Below are positions 8,269 to 17,328 of a DNA stretch of 64,000 nt, in pieces. The translations under genes and the position numbers were made by a program. Origin of the DNA: Alkalihalobacillus sp. AL-G (GTDB taxonomy: Bacteria; Bacillota; Bacilli; Bacillales; Fictibacillaceae); the NCBI RefSeq assembly GCF_030643805.1, contig NZ_CP094656.1:2542001-2606000 (forward strand), given 5' to 3'. The notes beneath the pieces were generated by a model. It had not been told where the DNA came from. It made no database searches and saw only the letters and a list, made by a program, of their open reading frames with translations. Position 1 is the stretch's first letter, and each line of letters begins with the position of its first letter.

Positions 8269-8640
8269 GTGAAAAAAGCCTTAACAGTGGGGTCTCTTAA
8301 ACAAAATGCAATTGTTGAAGTGTCGAAGGAAGTTTCAGGTGCCGCTAATACGTCGGAAGCGACGATCAAGAATACTACAACAACTGAAAAGATCTATTTT
8401 ATACAAAATCGAAGAAGCTGCACTATTCCTTTTAAAAAATGGTCAACTGTATTAGATACTGCCTTGGCGAATGGTTGTCAGTTGGATTTTAAATGCAAAA
8501 AAGGAATATGCGGAAAATGTGAGATTCATGTCCTAAAGGGGATGGACAGACTAACATCACCGAACGGAGTTGAACAGAAAAACCTTGGTTCTAATCTTCA
8601 TTCAGGACACCGGCTTTCTTGCCAAGCACGAATGAAGTAA
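8269..8640 (+). CDS. [2Fe-2S] ferredoxin with an N-terminal encapsulin targeting peptide
   Basis: Read from GTG at 8269 (AAAGGA nine bases upstream), this is 123 residues. Residues 2-11 (KKALTVGSLK) repeat the targeting motif found at the C-terminus of the IMEF cargo. Residues about 14-40 are a Ser/Thr/Ala-rich linker. The rest is a plant-type ferredoxin fold with cluster ligands Cys76, Cys81, Cys84 (C-x4-C-x2-C) and Cys118. In known IMEF systems such a ferredoxin is co-packaged and thought to reduce stored ferric iron for release. Its upstream region holds Fur-like boxes, fitting release under iron starvation. An ATG at 8251 is in frame but lacks a ribosome site. Confidence 0.9.
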   Translation: MKKALTVGSLKQNAIVEVSKEVSGAANTSEATIKNTTTTEKIYFIQNRRSCTIPFKKWSTVLDTALANGCQLDFKCKKGICGKCEIHVLKGMDRLTSPNGVEQKNLGSNLHSGHRLSCQARMK

Positions 8641-8646
8641 TTCCTG

Positions 8647-9174
8647 CTATTCGTCATATTCCACAATCACATTCCGCATTTGTGCAATTTCCAGAAGCGA
8701 TTTTGAGGTATTTACTACCACTATCTTTGTTCCAAGCGGTACATGGTCGTACAACCATTGGATGTCGTCTTCTTTAAACCGGACGCAGCCTGCTGTCACA
8801 TATTTTCCAATCGTTTCAGGGTTGTTGTTTCCATGGAGTCCATAGATTCTTCCATCAGTATTCTTCGCATCAAACCCGATCCAGCGTGAACCGAGAGGAT
8901 TATCCGGATCACCGCCACGGATATCTTTTTTCCTATAATAAGGGTCCTTTGCTTTAACGACAATTGTAAATTCTCCCTCAGGTGTTAGTTCTGTTGATTT
9001 TCCAGTTGCTACACGTCCTTCTTTTACAATGTTCCCTTCATCAACAAAGAGATATGAATTCGTTTGTTTGTTCACAATCAAGTAAGGATCCCCAGGCAAT
9101 GGGTTTTCTCCTAATGGCCATATAGGCGATGAAAAGGCAATGATCAGGGCAAAAACTAGATTTATGGCTCCCAC
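8647..9174 (-). CDS. L,D-transpeptidase (YkuD family)
   Basis: A 175-residue exported cell-wall enzyme that would form 3-3 cross-links or modify peptidoglycan stems. The N-terminal 15-20 residues are hydrophobic, as in a signal peptide or anchor. The YkuD catalytic motif is present as YGLHGNNNPETIG followed by TAGCVRF, with His and Cys in the expected positions. No LysM or other wall-binding module. It converges on the ferredoxin gene with 6 bp between stop codons and no clear terminator. Confidence 0.85.
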   Translation of the reverse strand: MGAINLVFALIIAFSSPIWPLGENPLPGDPYLIVNKQTNSYLFVDEGNIVKEGRVATGKSTELTPEGEFTIVVKAKDPYYRKKDIRGGDPDNPLGSRWIGFDAKNTDGRIYGLHGNNNPETIGKYVTAGCVRFKEDDIQWLYDHVPLGTKIVVVNTSKSLLEIAQMRNVIVEYDE

Positions 9175-9226
9175 TTCTAACTCTCCCTTCCAATCAATTA
9201 ATTATAGTTTGCCCAATCCACCTATG

Positions 9227-10180
9227 TCATTCATCCCTTACTTTAAAATACCGCTTTAAAATTAAGTATTGTTCCATTTCATTTAAAAAATGAAGCAAAG
9301 AGGACCGAGTCTCAAATTCGATTCGATCAGACGGTAATTCCATTTCCCGAAAGGATTGCCGTAACTGCTCAAGTTCATTTAGATATTTTTGGGCGGTATT
9401 CCCTGGGTGAATTGCATCGGCAATACGCTTTAAGAAATCTGCGATTTGATGACTTTGGACATAGCTTCGATCGAGCGATGAAATGATCGGAAGTACACGT
9501 TCAAGGATTTCAAATTGCTTTTCCCTCATTTTAAAATAATTGTAATACTCGTTTTGATCTCTTAACAGGTGGTTTTCCACATCCTGAAATGCCAAACTTT
9601 TCCCTTTTTGTATTAACTGATCTGCTTTGACAATCTCTTTCCCATCCCAATCGTTGTCACCGTTTCGTAAGAATCCTGCATATTCAAGTAAGATAGTTTG
9701 GATTAAGTCTTCTAATTCTGACTGGTATCCCTTGAGCTGTTTCTCCATGCTTGGCATATACAAATTCATAAGCAATGCAACCCCTATTCCAATCGAAATG
9801 ATAGCAAGCTCATTGAACACAATCGATACATTGACATCTTTAATCATCAGCAAGTGCAGAATAATTACGGAGCTTGTAATCACTCCCTGTTGGATACGTA
9901 ACGCTACGGTCGTCGGTATAAAAACAAGCAGCAAAAAACCGAGGATAAAGGGATGGTATGAAATCCCTTCAAAGAATACGAATCCATACAGAATACCGAT
10001 GATACACGCAACAAACCGCTGTGCAGCACTGATTATCGACCGTTTTTTCGTCACTTGTATTGAAAGGATTGCAAGTATACCGGCTGAAATATAATTATCG
10101 AGTTCCAAAAATTTTGCAATATAGATCGCAACAGGCGCTGCAATCGCAGTCTTAAATGTACGATAACCAATCCGAAACAT
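9227..10180 (-). CDS. yqjA: YqjA-like integral membrane protein (aromatic acid exporter family, DUF939)
   Basis: A 317-residue protein with about four to six membrane segments in the first 140 residues (for example ILGFLLLVFIPTTVAL and VFNELAIISIGIGVALLMNL) and a charged, helical cytosolic C-terminal half. The architecture matches the FUSC/DUF939 family, some members of which export aromatic acids. The substrate is unknown. In B. subtilis yqjA is likewise adjacent to the yqiXYZ transporter. Confidence 0.8.
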   Translation of the reverse strand: MFRIGYRTFKTAIAAPVAIYIAKFLELDNYISAGILAILSIQVTKKRSIISAAQRFVACIIGILYGFVFFEGISYHPFILGFLLLVFIPTTVALRIQQGVITSSVIILHLLMIKDVNVSIVFNELAIISIGIGVALLMNLYMPSMEKQLKGYQSELEDLIQTILLEYAGFLRNGDNDWDGKEIVKADQLIQKGKSLAFQDVENHLLRDQNEYYNYFKMREKQFEILERVLPIISSLDRSYVQSHQIADFLKRIADAIHPGNTAQKYLNELEQLRQSFREMELPSDRIEFETRSSLLHFLNEMEQYLILKRYFKVRDE

Positions 10181-10305
10181 CCGATAAACACCTCCTGATC
10201 GAACGTAAAAATGGAATGACTCATAAGAATCATTCCCTAAAATAAACCATTCTAATGATTCAAGATAAATATCATGACTTTCTTAAAGTGTGGGGCATTC
10301 GGGAT

Positions 10306-11028
10306 TTAAAGTATCTTCGCTAAAAACTGTTGCGCCCGTTCCGTCTTCGGTGAAGAGAAAAATGTATTTGGATCACATTCTTCTATTAGCGTACCTTCAT
10401 CTAAAAATAAGACTCGATCGGAAACCTCTCTCGCGAAAGCCATCTCGTGTGTAACGATGACCATCGTCATTCCGGTATGTGCTAAAGATTTGATAACCTC
10501 GAGAACTTCTTTTACCATTTCAGGATCTAGTGCTGAGGTCGGTTCATCAAACAGCATCACCTGTGGCTCCATCGCAAGTGCACGTGCAATAGCCACCCGT
10601 TGTTTCTGACCGCCTGAAAGTCGACTCGGATAATCCTGTTCTTTTTCCGATAAACCCACTTTTTTAATCAGTGTCCGTGCTTTTATGATGGCGTCGTACT
10701 TCTTCATTTTCTTAACCGTAATCGGTGCATAGGTGACATTCTCGAGTACCGTCATATGCGGGAATAGATGAAAGTGCTGAAACACCATACCGATTTGCTC
10801 TCGTATTTTAAAAATCGGAGCGCGTTTATTTGTGATCTCTTGGCCGCTCACCGTGATTACACCATCAGTTGGTGTTTCCAAACGGTTAATGCATCGTAAA
10901 AATGTTGATTTACCAGATCCAGAAGGACCGACAACCGCTATCACTTCACCATTTGCGATGGTCGTTTCGATTCCTTTTAAAACGACTGAATCACCGAATG
11001 ATTTATAAAGATTGCTAACATTAATCAA
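10306..11028 (-). CDS. artM: Polar amino acid ABC transporter ATPase (ArtM/YqiZ-like)
   Basis: A 240-residue ABC ATPase that powers uptake through the permease encoded upstream. Walker [10 protein letters not shown], the Q-loop ([19 protein letters not shown]), signature LSGGQ, Walker [15 protein letters not shown] and switch His (VTHEM) are all intact. Its start overlaps the end of the permease gene by 8 bp, so they are translationally coupled. Arginine specificity is inferred from position relative to the B. subtilis yqiXYZ operon. Confidence 0.9.
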   Translation of the reverse strand: MINVSNLYKSFGDSVVLKGIETTIANGEVIAVVGPSGSGKSTFLRCINRLETPTDGVITVSGQEITNKRAPIFKIREQIGMVFQHFHLFPHMTVLENVTYAPITVKKMKKYDAIIKARTLIKKVGLSEKEQDYPSRLSGGQKQRVAIARALAMEPQVMLFDEPTSALDPEMVKEVLEVIKSLAHTGMTMVIVTHEMAFAREVSDRVLFLDEGTLIEECDPNTFFSSPKTERAQQFLAKIL

Positions 11029-11680
11029 CGACTCTCAACCTCTTTTCAATAATCTTCCCAGTAACCGACAAGCACATCACCATCAGATAATAGATGAATC
11101 CGACAATCAGAAGCGGTTCGAAAAAGTAATACGTATCTGCACCAACAATTTGCGCTCTCCTCATAATATCTGTCACACCGATTACTGAGACGATTGCAGA
11201 TTCTTTCGTAAGCGTCGCAAACTCATTCACCATTGCAGGCAAAATATTTTTTAGAGCTTGCGGAAAAATGATTTGCCTCATCATCGGACGATATGGAACT
11301 CCAAGTGCTTGAGCAGCCTCAGTTTGACCTTTATCAACAGCTTGGATACCCGCTCTGATGATTTCAGACATATACGCACCAGAATTGAGTCCGAAGGTGA
11401 GGATTCCAGCTATGAACGGCGTAATTTGGTAGCCCGTCAGTTGAGGTGTCGCAAAATAAATGATCGATAATTGCAAGATAAGCGGTGTTCCTCTAAAAAT
11501 AGATGTATACACACTAGCAAGCCAGTTTAATAGTGAAATACGTGTGAGTTTGGAAAGTGCTAATAAGATACCTAATACAAAACCAAGTACTGCTGATACC
11601 GTTACAAATTTTAACGTGACCCATATCCCCTCAATGATGAATGGAATAGAAGGCACAACTTGGCCGAAATCCAAATTCAT
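11021..11680 (-). CDS. artQ: Polar amino acid ABC transporter permease (ArtQ/YqiY-like)
   Basis: A roughly 219-residue HisM-type permease with five membrane segments. It carries the cytoplasmic coupling motif around [22 protein letters not shown] place the start at 11680 ([10 protein letters not shown]), a few codons inside the longest frame, because AAAGGG lies upstream. It is the middle gene of the transporter operon. Confidence 0.88.
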   Translation of the reverse strand: MNLDFGQVVPSIPFIIEGIWVTLKFVTVSAVLGFVLGILLALSKLTRISLLNWLASVYTSIFRGTPLILQLSIIYFATPQLTGYQITPFIAGILTFGLNSGAYMSEIIRAGIQAVDKGQTEAAQALGVPYRPMMRQIIFPQALKNILPAMVNEFATLTKESAIVSVIGVTDIMRRAQIVGADTYYFFEPLLIVGFIYYLMVMCLSVTGKIIEKRLRVVD

Positions 11681-11726
11681 GCCTCTGTACACCCTTTCTC
11701 TCTAGTAGTCTTCTTTTATATTTTTT

Positions 11727-12503
11727 CTATTTCGTGGTAAACCATTTTTCAGCGATTTTATCAAGGTCGCCGTTTTCCTTCATTTTGGTCAATTCCTTAT
11801 TGAACGCTTCCTTAATGTGACTGTTTTTTTGGAAGGCAACTGCAGACCCAGCCGTTTTCTCTGCTGGTTTTTTTATTTCAAATGTGTCTAAGCTTTGATC
11901 CTTTTCGAGAAACCCAAAGGCGACAGCATCTTCAATGATCATGGCATCGATACGACCTGACTTCAGCTCTTGAACGATTTCAGGAATCTTATTCAGCTTT
12001 ACGATTTCAATATCGACCTGCTGCTGGATTTTTTCCGCCTCTTTTTCCTGAATAGAGCCAAGCTGTACGGCAACCTTTTTCCCATTGAGATCGTCGATAG
12101 ATCCGATGTTATTGTCATCTGTCGTCATGATAAGTTGTTTCGCTTTGTAATATATATTTGAAAAATCAACACTATTCTTACGCTTTTCAGTCGGTGTCAT
12201 ACCGGCCATCACAAAATCGACTCGATCGTTTTTGAGTGCTTCTATTAAACTGTTAAAATCCATGTTTTTGATTTCCAGCTCATAACCAAGATTGGTTGTA
12301 ATCTGTTTTGCAATGTCAATGTCAAATCCTATGACCTCGCTACCCTTTGCTGTATCAATGTACTCATATGGCGGATAATCTGCAGAAGTCCCCATTACGA
12401 GTGTCTTTTTATCGGCGCTGGCAGCCCCTGAGCCTGACCCTCCGCACGCCGCAAGACTCATTACAATTAGAAGCATACCAATTAAGATCATTAACTTTTT
12501 CAT
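11727..12503 (-). CDS. artP: Amino acid ABC transporter substrate-binding lipoprotein (ArtP/YqiX-like)
   Basis: A 258-residue lipoprotein with signal peptide and lipobox LAAC (Cys20), tethered outside the membrane. The mature part is a periplasmic-binding-protein type 3 fold ('TSADYPPYEYID', 'EVIGFDIDIAKQI', 'DFVMAGMTPTEKRK'). It delivers a polar amino acid, probably arginine by synteny with yqiX, to the permease. It is first in the operon. Confidence 0.88.
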   Translation of the reverse strand: MKKLMILIGMLLIVMSLAACGGSGSGAASADKKTLVMGTSADYPPYEYIDTAKGSEVIGFDIDIAKQITTNLGYELEIKNMDFNSLIEALKNDRVDFVMAGMTPTEKRKNSVDFSNIYYKAKQLIMTTDDNNIGSIDDLNGKKVAVQLGSIQEKEAEKIQQQVDIEIVKLNKIPEIVQELKSGRIDAMIIEDAVAFGFLEKDQSLDTFEIKKPAEKTAGSAVAFQKNSHIKEAFNKELTKMKENGDLDKIAEKWFTTK

Positions 12504-12528
12504 ACTTACATACTCCTCCTATCCATAC

Positions 12529-12556
12529 TATGTTATTTATTTTTATACATAGTAAT
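12529..12556. promoter_or_regulatory. Possible ArgR operator upstream of artP
   Basis: On the minus strand TATGTATAAAAATAAAT resembles the Bacillus ARG box CATGAATAAAAATKCAAK, and it is flanked by an ACTATGT/ACATAGT dyad. It lies 25-55 bp upstream of the lipoprotein start. The region is very A+T-rich, so the match may be chance. The neighbouring 12557-12744 stretch shows no gene. Confidence 0.3.
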
Positions 12557-12744
12557 TAATATTTATTAATTCATAAAATGTATATTAGCATGTAATAAGG
12601 AATATGTGAAGTGATTTTATAACTTTTTTGTATCTTTATAATCTAAAGAGTGTGATGCATTAATATTTGCAGGCTGATCACGGGAATTAATATCGAACTT
12701 GAGGAAATATTTGCGGCCTTTATTGGTTCCAGTGTGTCGGAGGT

Positions 12745-13480
12745 TCATTGAATTGAGAAGTGCTTTAGCGACGTGCCTTCGACGTGCCTTGAATTAAGAA
12801 TTAAAAAGCTTACGGCCTCCTGATTCGTCATGTCATTAGAAACAAGTAAGGAATAATCGATTAGTGCGTCGATTTGTGCTTCCTTATCAGAATAACCGCA
12901 ACTTGGACAAAGCCACGTTCCATGTGGGCGTTTCATAGGTGCGAAAGAAGTACAGTACACCCCTTTTCTCAAATCATTGATTTGTATGTTGAAATTTTGC
13001 AGAAAGCTTGTAGACAACGGACAGTGTTCTTTAACTAATCGATTAGATAACTTACGAAGGACTATATCGGTGGTCTTTTCGATAGAGTGAATGCTTTCAA
13101 ATTCCTGAACTTTTTTCGTGATATCAATGTTATGGATGATTATTTGATGAAGGATTTATTCGAAAATTCGAGGATCGTTTTAGGACTACTAATCACAATA
13201 AGATACTCAATCGGAAGGCTTTTTCGTTAGCAATAAACAATCAATTTAAAAGTGACCGGTCTTTATGTTATTGAGTCTTATGCCACGAAGGATCAAATAG
13301 TTATCTTCTGGAAGGAATTTGAGAGGAAAATCGAGGGCAGGTTCACCTTTGTAGCCTGCAGCTTATCTCTTGCATATTCTCATCGATAAAGAGACGTGCG
13401 GGATGATGACTAGGTATTCTTTTACGTAACGCTTCTAACTTTTTTAAATTAATCGGCTACGTCCGGCGTTTAATAATCAT
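12745..13480 (-). pseudogene. Decayed NERD-domain (nuclease-related) protein gene
   Basis: The start is intact: a ribosome site GGAGATG and ATG at 13480 give MIIKRRT, then a stop, then a continuation that looks like NERD proteins ('LKKLEALRKRIPSHHPARLF'). Further fragments appear in shifted frames ('LPEDNYLIL', 'VISSPKTILEF'). The last 90 codons (12745-13017) are open and match the family's zinc-ribbon C-terminus (LCPSCGYSDKEAQ, ALIDYSLL, TNQEA). The central part of the NERD domain appears shortened. Several stops and frameshifts mean it cannot make the full protein. The family assignment is from memory of its typical ends. Confidence 0.75.
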
Positions 13481-13678
13481 GGAACATCTCCTTTTTACAA
13501 AATCTGAAGTTAATTTCTTCATAATCGATTCTTATACCTTCTCCAAAAAGACAATCGGTGAATTTATGAGGAATTTCTTCGGTTTATGAGTGTAAAAAAT
13601 ATATATGAGAAAGTTACCATTTTCTAACAAAAAACTCTGCTCGATGTTGATCGATGCAGAGTATTGTTCATTATGTAA

Positions 13679-13754
13679 TGGCGCGCCTACCAGGACTCGA
13701 ACCCAGAATACGAGAGCCGAAATCTCGTGTGATATCCAATTTCACTATAGACGC
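13679..13754 (-). tRNA. tRNA-Arg, anticodon UCG
   Basis: A complete 76-nt cloverleaf with encoded CCA. Acceptor GCGTCTA/TAGGCGC has one U-G pair, the D-stem is GTGA/TCAC with GGA in the loop, and the anticodon stem CGAGA/TCTCG encloses loop TTTCGGC (anticodon TCG). The T arm is CTGGG-TTCGAGT-CCTGG with two wobble pairs. A20 and discriminator G fit arginine identity. It would read CGA codons. It stands alone, between a decayed gene and a small zinc-finger gene. Confidence 0.85.
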
Positions 13755-13969
13755 AAGTTAACCTGACAAGTACTAATTTTACTCAATATGAAGTAAACTG
13801 TCAAGCATTATTCTTACTTCCCTTTTTTAAAATGAGGACATTGGTCTAACACTACCAGAAATCAGAAAAAGGGTGAACATTCTCAATACTCTGTTATATA
13901 ATAATATTAAATTTAAACATCACTGTACCAATACAGAGTAATAATCAAATTCAAAAGGAGGAAACGAAG

Positions 13970-14122
13970 TTGAATTGCCAGACTTGCAATGGAAATGGCG
14001 AATTGGAATGTACTACTTGTTGTGGAGAGGGAGTTTATGAAGAGGGAGTACAATGTGACAGCTGTTTGGGCGTTGGGTGCATCAGTTGTAACCGGTGTTC
14101 TGGAAATGGATTCATTGATTAA
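13970..14122 (+). CDS. Small cysteine-rich DnaJ-type zinc-finger protein
   Basis: A 50-residue protein read from TTG at 13970, with AAAGGAGG eight bases upstream. It has ten cysteines in CxxC pairs of the CxxCxGxG type (CQTCNGNG, CTTCCGEG, CDSCLGVG, CNRCSGNG), the pattern of the DnaJ zinc-binding domain. It could be a free-standing zinc module acting as a chaperone or redox helper. It lies about 110 bp upstream of isocitrate lyase on the same strand. Function unknown, but the strong ribosome site and regular cysteine spacing argue for a real gene. Confidence 0.75.
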   Translation: MNCQTCNGNGELECTTCCGEGVYEEGVQCDSCLGVGCISCNRCSGNGFID

Positions 14123-14230
14123 AAGGTACTGATCGGACTTGATGATGATTGTAGGAGGAATTAAGGGGACTGCATGTTCAATTCAACAATCGCACGGAAA
14201 GCCTGAAATAAAAATGGAGGAGTATAGAAA

Positions 14231-15508
14231 ATGGATCGAATTCACAATACGGAAAAAATAACAAATGAATGGAAAAAGGATCGATGGAATGGAATCGTAA
14301 GACCTTACTCTGTCGAAGATGTCCTTCGTCTCAGAGGTTCGGTGCAAATTGAATACACGTTAGCAACTAACGGTGCAGAACGTCTATGGAAGTTGCTTCA
14401 TACCGATCCTTACGTAAATGCGCTCGGTGCACTTACTGGAAATCAAGCTGTTCAACAAGTAAGAGCTGGGTTGAAGGCTATATACTTAAGTGGTTGGCAG
14501 GTTGCCGCAGATGCAAACTTATCCGGTCATATGTACCCAGACCAAAGCTTGTATCCGGCAAACAGTGTACCACATGTTGTCAAACGGATTAATCAAGCTC
14601 TAGGGCGTGCCGATCAAATCGACCATGCGGAAGGTAAAAATGAAACGGAATGGTATGCCCCTATTGTCGCGGATGCTGAAGCAGGCTTTGGCGGTCCATT
14701 AAATGTGTATGAATTGATGAAAGCAATGATTGAAGCTGGTGCTGCAGGCGTGCACTTCGAAGATCAGCTATCCTCTGAAAAGAAATGCGGTCATTTAGGC
14801 GGAAAGGTACTACTGCCTACTCAACAAGCTGTTCGCAACCTGATTTCTGCACGTCTTGCGGCAGATGTATTAGGGGTACCAACCGTATTGATAGCAAGAA
14901 CGGATGCGAATGCCGCGAATTTGATCACAAGTGATGTCGATTCCTACGATCATCCATTTCTTACAGGGGAGCGGACCGCCGAAGGCTTTTATCGAACTAA
15001 AGCCGGGCTTGATCAAGCAATTGCAAGAGGATTGGCTTATGCGCCGTATGCTGACCTTATCTGGTGTGAAACTTCTGAACCGAACTTGGAGGAAGCAAAA
15101 CGGTTCGCAGAGAAAATTCATCACCACTTCCCGAATAAACTGCTCGCATATAACTGTTCGCCATCTTTTAACTGGGAGAAAAAGCTTGAAGCCGAGGCAA
15201 TCGCTGAGTTTCAAAATGAATTAGGAAAAATAGGTTATAAGTTCCAGTTCGTAACACTCGCAGGTTTCCACGCGTTGAATCACAGCATGTTCGAATTGGC
15301 ACGGAGCTATAAAGAACGGGGAATGGCTGCTTACTCAGAGCTCCAGCAGGCGGAGTTTTCCAGTGAGCAATTCGGTTACACAGCCACAAGACACCAACGG
15401 GAAGTCGGAACAGGCTACTTCGATGAAGTCGTACAAATCATATCTGGAGGAACTTCTACTACCACAGCTTTAAAAGGTTCCACCGAAGAAGAACAATTTA
15501 CAGTTTGA
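14231..15508 (+). CDS. aceA: Isocitrate lyase
   Basis: A 425-residue enzyme splitting isocitrate into glyoxylate and succinate, the first step of the glyoxylate shunt. The catalytic loop [11 protein letters not shown] and preceding FEDQLSSE are those of isocitrate lyase rather than methylisocitrate lyase. Other landmarks are [19 protein letters not shown] and YNCSPSFNW. Ribosome site GGAGGA precedes the ATG. Malate synthase is not adjacent. It lets the cell grow on acetyl-CoA yielding substrates such as fatty or branched-chain acids. A strong hairpin follows. Confidence 0.95.
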   Translation: MDRIHNTEKITNEWKKDRWNGIVRPYSVEDVLRLRGSVQIEYTLATNGAERLWKLLHTDPYVNALGALTGNQAVQQVRAGLKAIYLSGWQVAADANLSGHMYPDQSLYPANSVPHVVKRINQALGRADQIDHAEGKNETEWYAPIVADAEAGFGGPLNVYELMKAMIEAGAAGVHFEDQLSSEKKCGHLGGKVLLPTQQAVRNLISARLAADVLGVPTVLIARTDANAANLITSDVDSYDHPFLTGERTAEGFYRTKAGLDQAIARGLAYAPYADLIWCETSEPNLEEAKRFAEKIHHHFPNKLLAYNCSPSFNWEKKLEAEAIAEFQNELGKIGYKFQFVTLAGFHALNHSMFELARSYKERGMAAYSELQQAEFSSEQFGYTATRHQREVGTGYFDEVVQIISGGTSTTTALKGSTEEEQFTV

Positions 15509-15514
15509 CAAAAC

Positions 15515-15540
15515 CCTGAGTGGAGGCGCCTCCACTCAGG
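15515..15540. terminator. Perfect palindrome terminator between aceA and brxB
   Basis: CCTGAGTGGAGGC is followed directly by its exact complement, a 26-bp perfect palindrome. A short T-run lies on the minus-strand side (GGTTTTG). It probably serves both convergent genes. Confidence 0.8.
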
Positions 15541-15544
15541 ACCT

Positions 15545-15976
15545 TTAACAGTGCTTTTGAAAAGCTTCTTGAAGTTTTTTTACGACTTCAATCGGTTCAG
15601 AGCCTTCAATCTCATGCCGTTCCACCATCGAAACCAACTTTCCATCCTTTAACAGCGCAAAAGAAGGCGATGATGGCGGATATCCAGTAAAATAAGAACG
15701 TGCCTTTTCAGTGGCTGCTTTATCTTGTCCCGCAAATACAGTAACAGCATGAGTTGGCTTTTGCTCACTTTTATGCAATGCGTATCCTGCTGCAGGACGG
15801 GCAATTCCTCCAGCACAGCCACATACCGAGTTCACGAGCACTAACGTTGTTCCACCTTCTGCAAATGCAGTTTCCACTTCTTCAGGTGACGTAAGTTCAT
15901 TAAATCCAGCTTCCTTCGCCTCGTTACGGGCTGTTCCTACAACATCGTTCATAAAAAAATTAAAATTCATATTCAC
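15545..15976 (-). CDS. brxB: Bacilliredoxin BrxB (YqiW/YphP family)
   Basis: A 143-residue thioredoxin-fold protein with the CGC active site (NSVCGCAGG). Bacilliredoxins remove bacillithiol from mixed disulfides on proteins after oxidative stress. Length and the [11 protein letters not shown] segment match the family. I prefer BrxB to BrxA because B. subtilis yqiW lies near the bkd operon, as here. Confidence 0.9.
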   Translation of the reverse strand: MNMNFNFFMNDVVGTARNEAKEAGFNELTSPEEVETAFAEGGTTLVLVNSVCGCAGGIARPAAGYALHKSEQKPTHAVTVFAGQDKAATEKARSYFTGYPPSSPSFALLKDGKLVSMVERHEIEGSEPIEVVKKLQEAFQKHC

Positions 15977-16090
15977 GTAAACACATCCTTCCGTGTTTCA
16001 TATAATTCCATTTTAAGGCGAAACGGCCCTCCAGTGCAAATAAAAGTGCTCAGTATCATAAAAATCCGAGCACTATCACAGGCACTAATA

Positions 16091-16119
16091 AAAGAAAAAA
16101 AGCAAGCTCTAAGCTTACT
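16091..16119 (-). terminator. Terminator of the zinc lipoprotein gene
   Basis: On the minus strand AGTAAGCT-TAG-AGCTTGCT forms an 8-bp stem followed by a run of seven T. It lies about 90 bp downstream of the stop codon at 16211. Confidence 0.8.
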
Positions 16120-16210
16120 TTTGAATGAGGTAGGGATTTAGAGGGATAGTATTCTTTGTGTTCCCACCCATGGCAATTTCAAACATACCTGTTCAAAAAA
16201 CATGCTGGAT

Positions 16211-17152
16211 TCAGTTTAAAGCCTTGCGTAGCGTCTCGATGTTCGTGTGCATTACGCTTAGGTAGTCCTCGCCTTGATCAAGTTGTTGTTGGGTCAACGA
16301 TTCAAGGTTGCTTAAATAAAGAATTTCAGCATTGATTTCTTCCCCGATCATTTCCGTAATATTCGATGAAATATTCCGTTCTAGTAAAATATGTGAAATA
16401 TGATTGGAACGTGCAAAATCAATTAGTTCTTGAACTTCTTTTTGTGAAGGCTCGTGTGAAGGGGAAATTCCAGACACAGAAACCTGTTCAAGTCCGTACC
16501 TTTTTTCCCAACGGCCATATGCACTGTGAGCAACGATAAATGTATTGCCTTCGGCTTCATCTACAACCTTCTGAAAGGATTCGTGAAGTGATAGCAAATC
16601 TTTTTTCAACTGATCGAAATTCTTTTCAAACTCGCTTTCTAATTCCGGCTGTTCTTCCACCATAGCGTCCTTGATCATTTCAGAAACTCCGATAGCTAGT
16701 AACGGATCGAGCCAAACGTGCGGATCCTCTGTACCATGATCCTCGTGGTGCTCTTTTTGGTCGTGCTCCTCATTTTCACTCTTTTCACCGTCTCCCGCAG
16801 GTTCGATTCCAGCAGAAGAGTTAATGAACTTAACCTCTTGTTCCTTTAAAGATTCCTTAGCCTTTTCGATAAAACCTTCAAAACCAGCACCGTTGTAAAT
16901 CAACAAGTCAGCTTCAGCTACTTCAATGAGTTCTTTTGTGGTAGGTTCAAAAGTATGGCCATCGGATCCCGGTGGAACGATTGATTGAACTGAAACCTTG
17001 TCACCGCCGATTCTTTCGGCAAAATATTGTAAAGGGTAAATGGATGTATAGATCATCATATCGGAATCGTCATGCTTCGCTGATTCTGAATCAGAAGATC
17101 CGCATCCTGCTAATAAAAAAGGAATGATAAGTAGTAGTGTTAAAATTCTCAA
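16211..17152 (-). CDS. znuA: Zinc ABC transporter substrate-binding lipoprotein (ZnuA/AdcA-like)
   Basis: A 313-residue lipoprotein (lipobox LLAGC) of the cluster A-I metal-binding family. Metal-ligand regions are 'GSDGHTFEPTTKE' (His), 'EDPHVWLDPLLA' (His) and 'VAHSAYGRWE' (His), and a His/Asp/Glu-rich loop (EHDQKEHHEDHG) lies before the second one, typical of zinc rather than manganese binders. It would bind extracellular Zn2+. The permease and ATPase genes are not adjacent, so it must work with a transporter elsewhere. Two Zur-like boxes upstream support zinc control. Confidence 0.9.
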   Translation of the reverse strand: MRILTLLLIIPFLLAGCGSSDSESAKHDDSDMMIYTSIYPLQYFAERIGGDKVSVQSIVPPGSDGHTFEPTTKELIEVAEADLLIYNGAGFEGFIEKAKESLKEQEVKFINSSAGIEPAGDGEKSENEEHDQKEHHEDHGTEDPHVWLDPLLAIGVSEMIKDAMVEEQPELESEFEKNFDQLKKDLLSLHESFQKVVDEAEGNTFIVAHSAYGRWEKRYGLEQVSVSGISPSHEPSQKEVQELIDFARSNHISHILLERNISSNITEMIGEEINAEILYLSNLESLTQQQLDQGEDYLSVMHTNIETLRKALN

Positions 17153-17166
17153 TGATGCGTCCCCTT

Positions 17167-17224
17167 TCGTAATGATTCCGATTTAACAAATGCCATTTCC
17201 TATTATATATCGTAACCATTACGA
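17167..17224 (-). promoter_or_regulatory. Two Zur boxes upstream of znuA
   Basis: TCGTAATGATTCCGA (17167-17181) and TCGTAACCATTACGA (17210-17224) each match the Bacillus Zur 7-1-7 core TCGTAATNATTACGA with one mismatch. They lie 15-72 bp upstream of the start codon and would repress the gene when zinc is plentiful. Confidence 0.8.
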
Positions 17225-17282
17225 TTTTCAAGAGTCTTGTTTGATCAATTTTTAAAATATTGCTTGGGTAAAAGCAAAGAGA

Positions 17283-17317
17283 AACGAGGCGACCCTAATT
17301 GAGTCAGCCCCGTTATC
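17283..17317 (-). terminator. Probable terminator of the bkd operon
   Basis: On the minus strand AACGGGGC...GACT and GGTC...GCCTCGTT can pair as an interrupted stem, followed by a T-rich stretch. It is 12 bp after the bkdB stop. The stem is imperfect. Confidence 0.5.
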
Positions 17318-17328
17318 AATTTATGTTT

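Noticed and set aside
12745-13017. Intact 90-residue zinc-ribbon protein
   Set aside because: It is the C-terminal remnant of a longer NERD-type gene whose broken upstream parts are readable; no ribosome site precedes its ATG.
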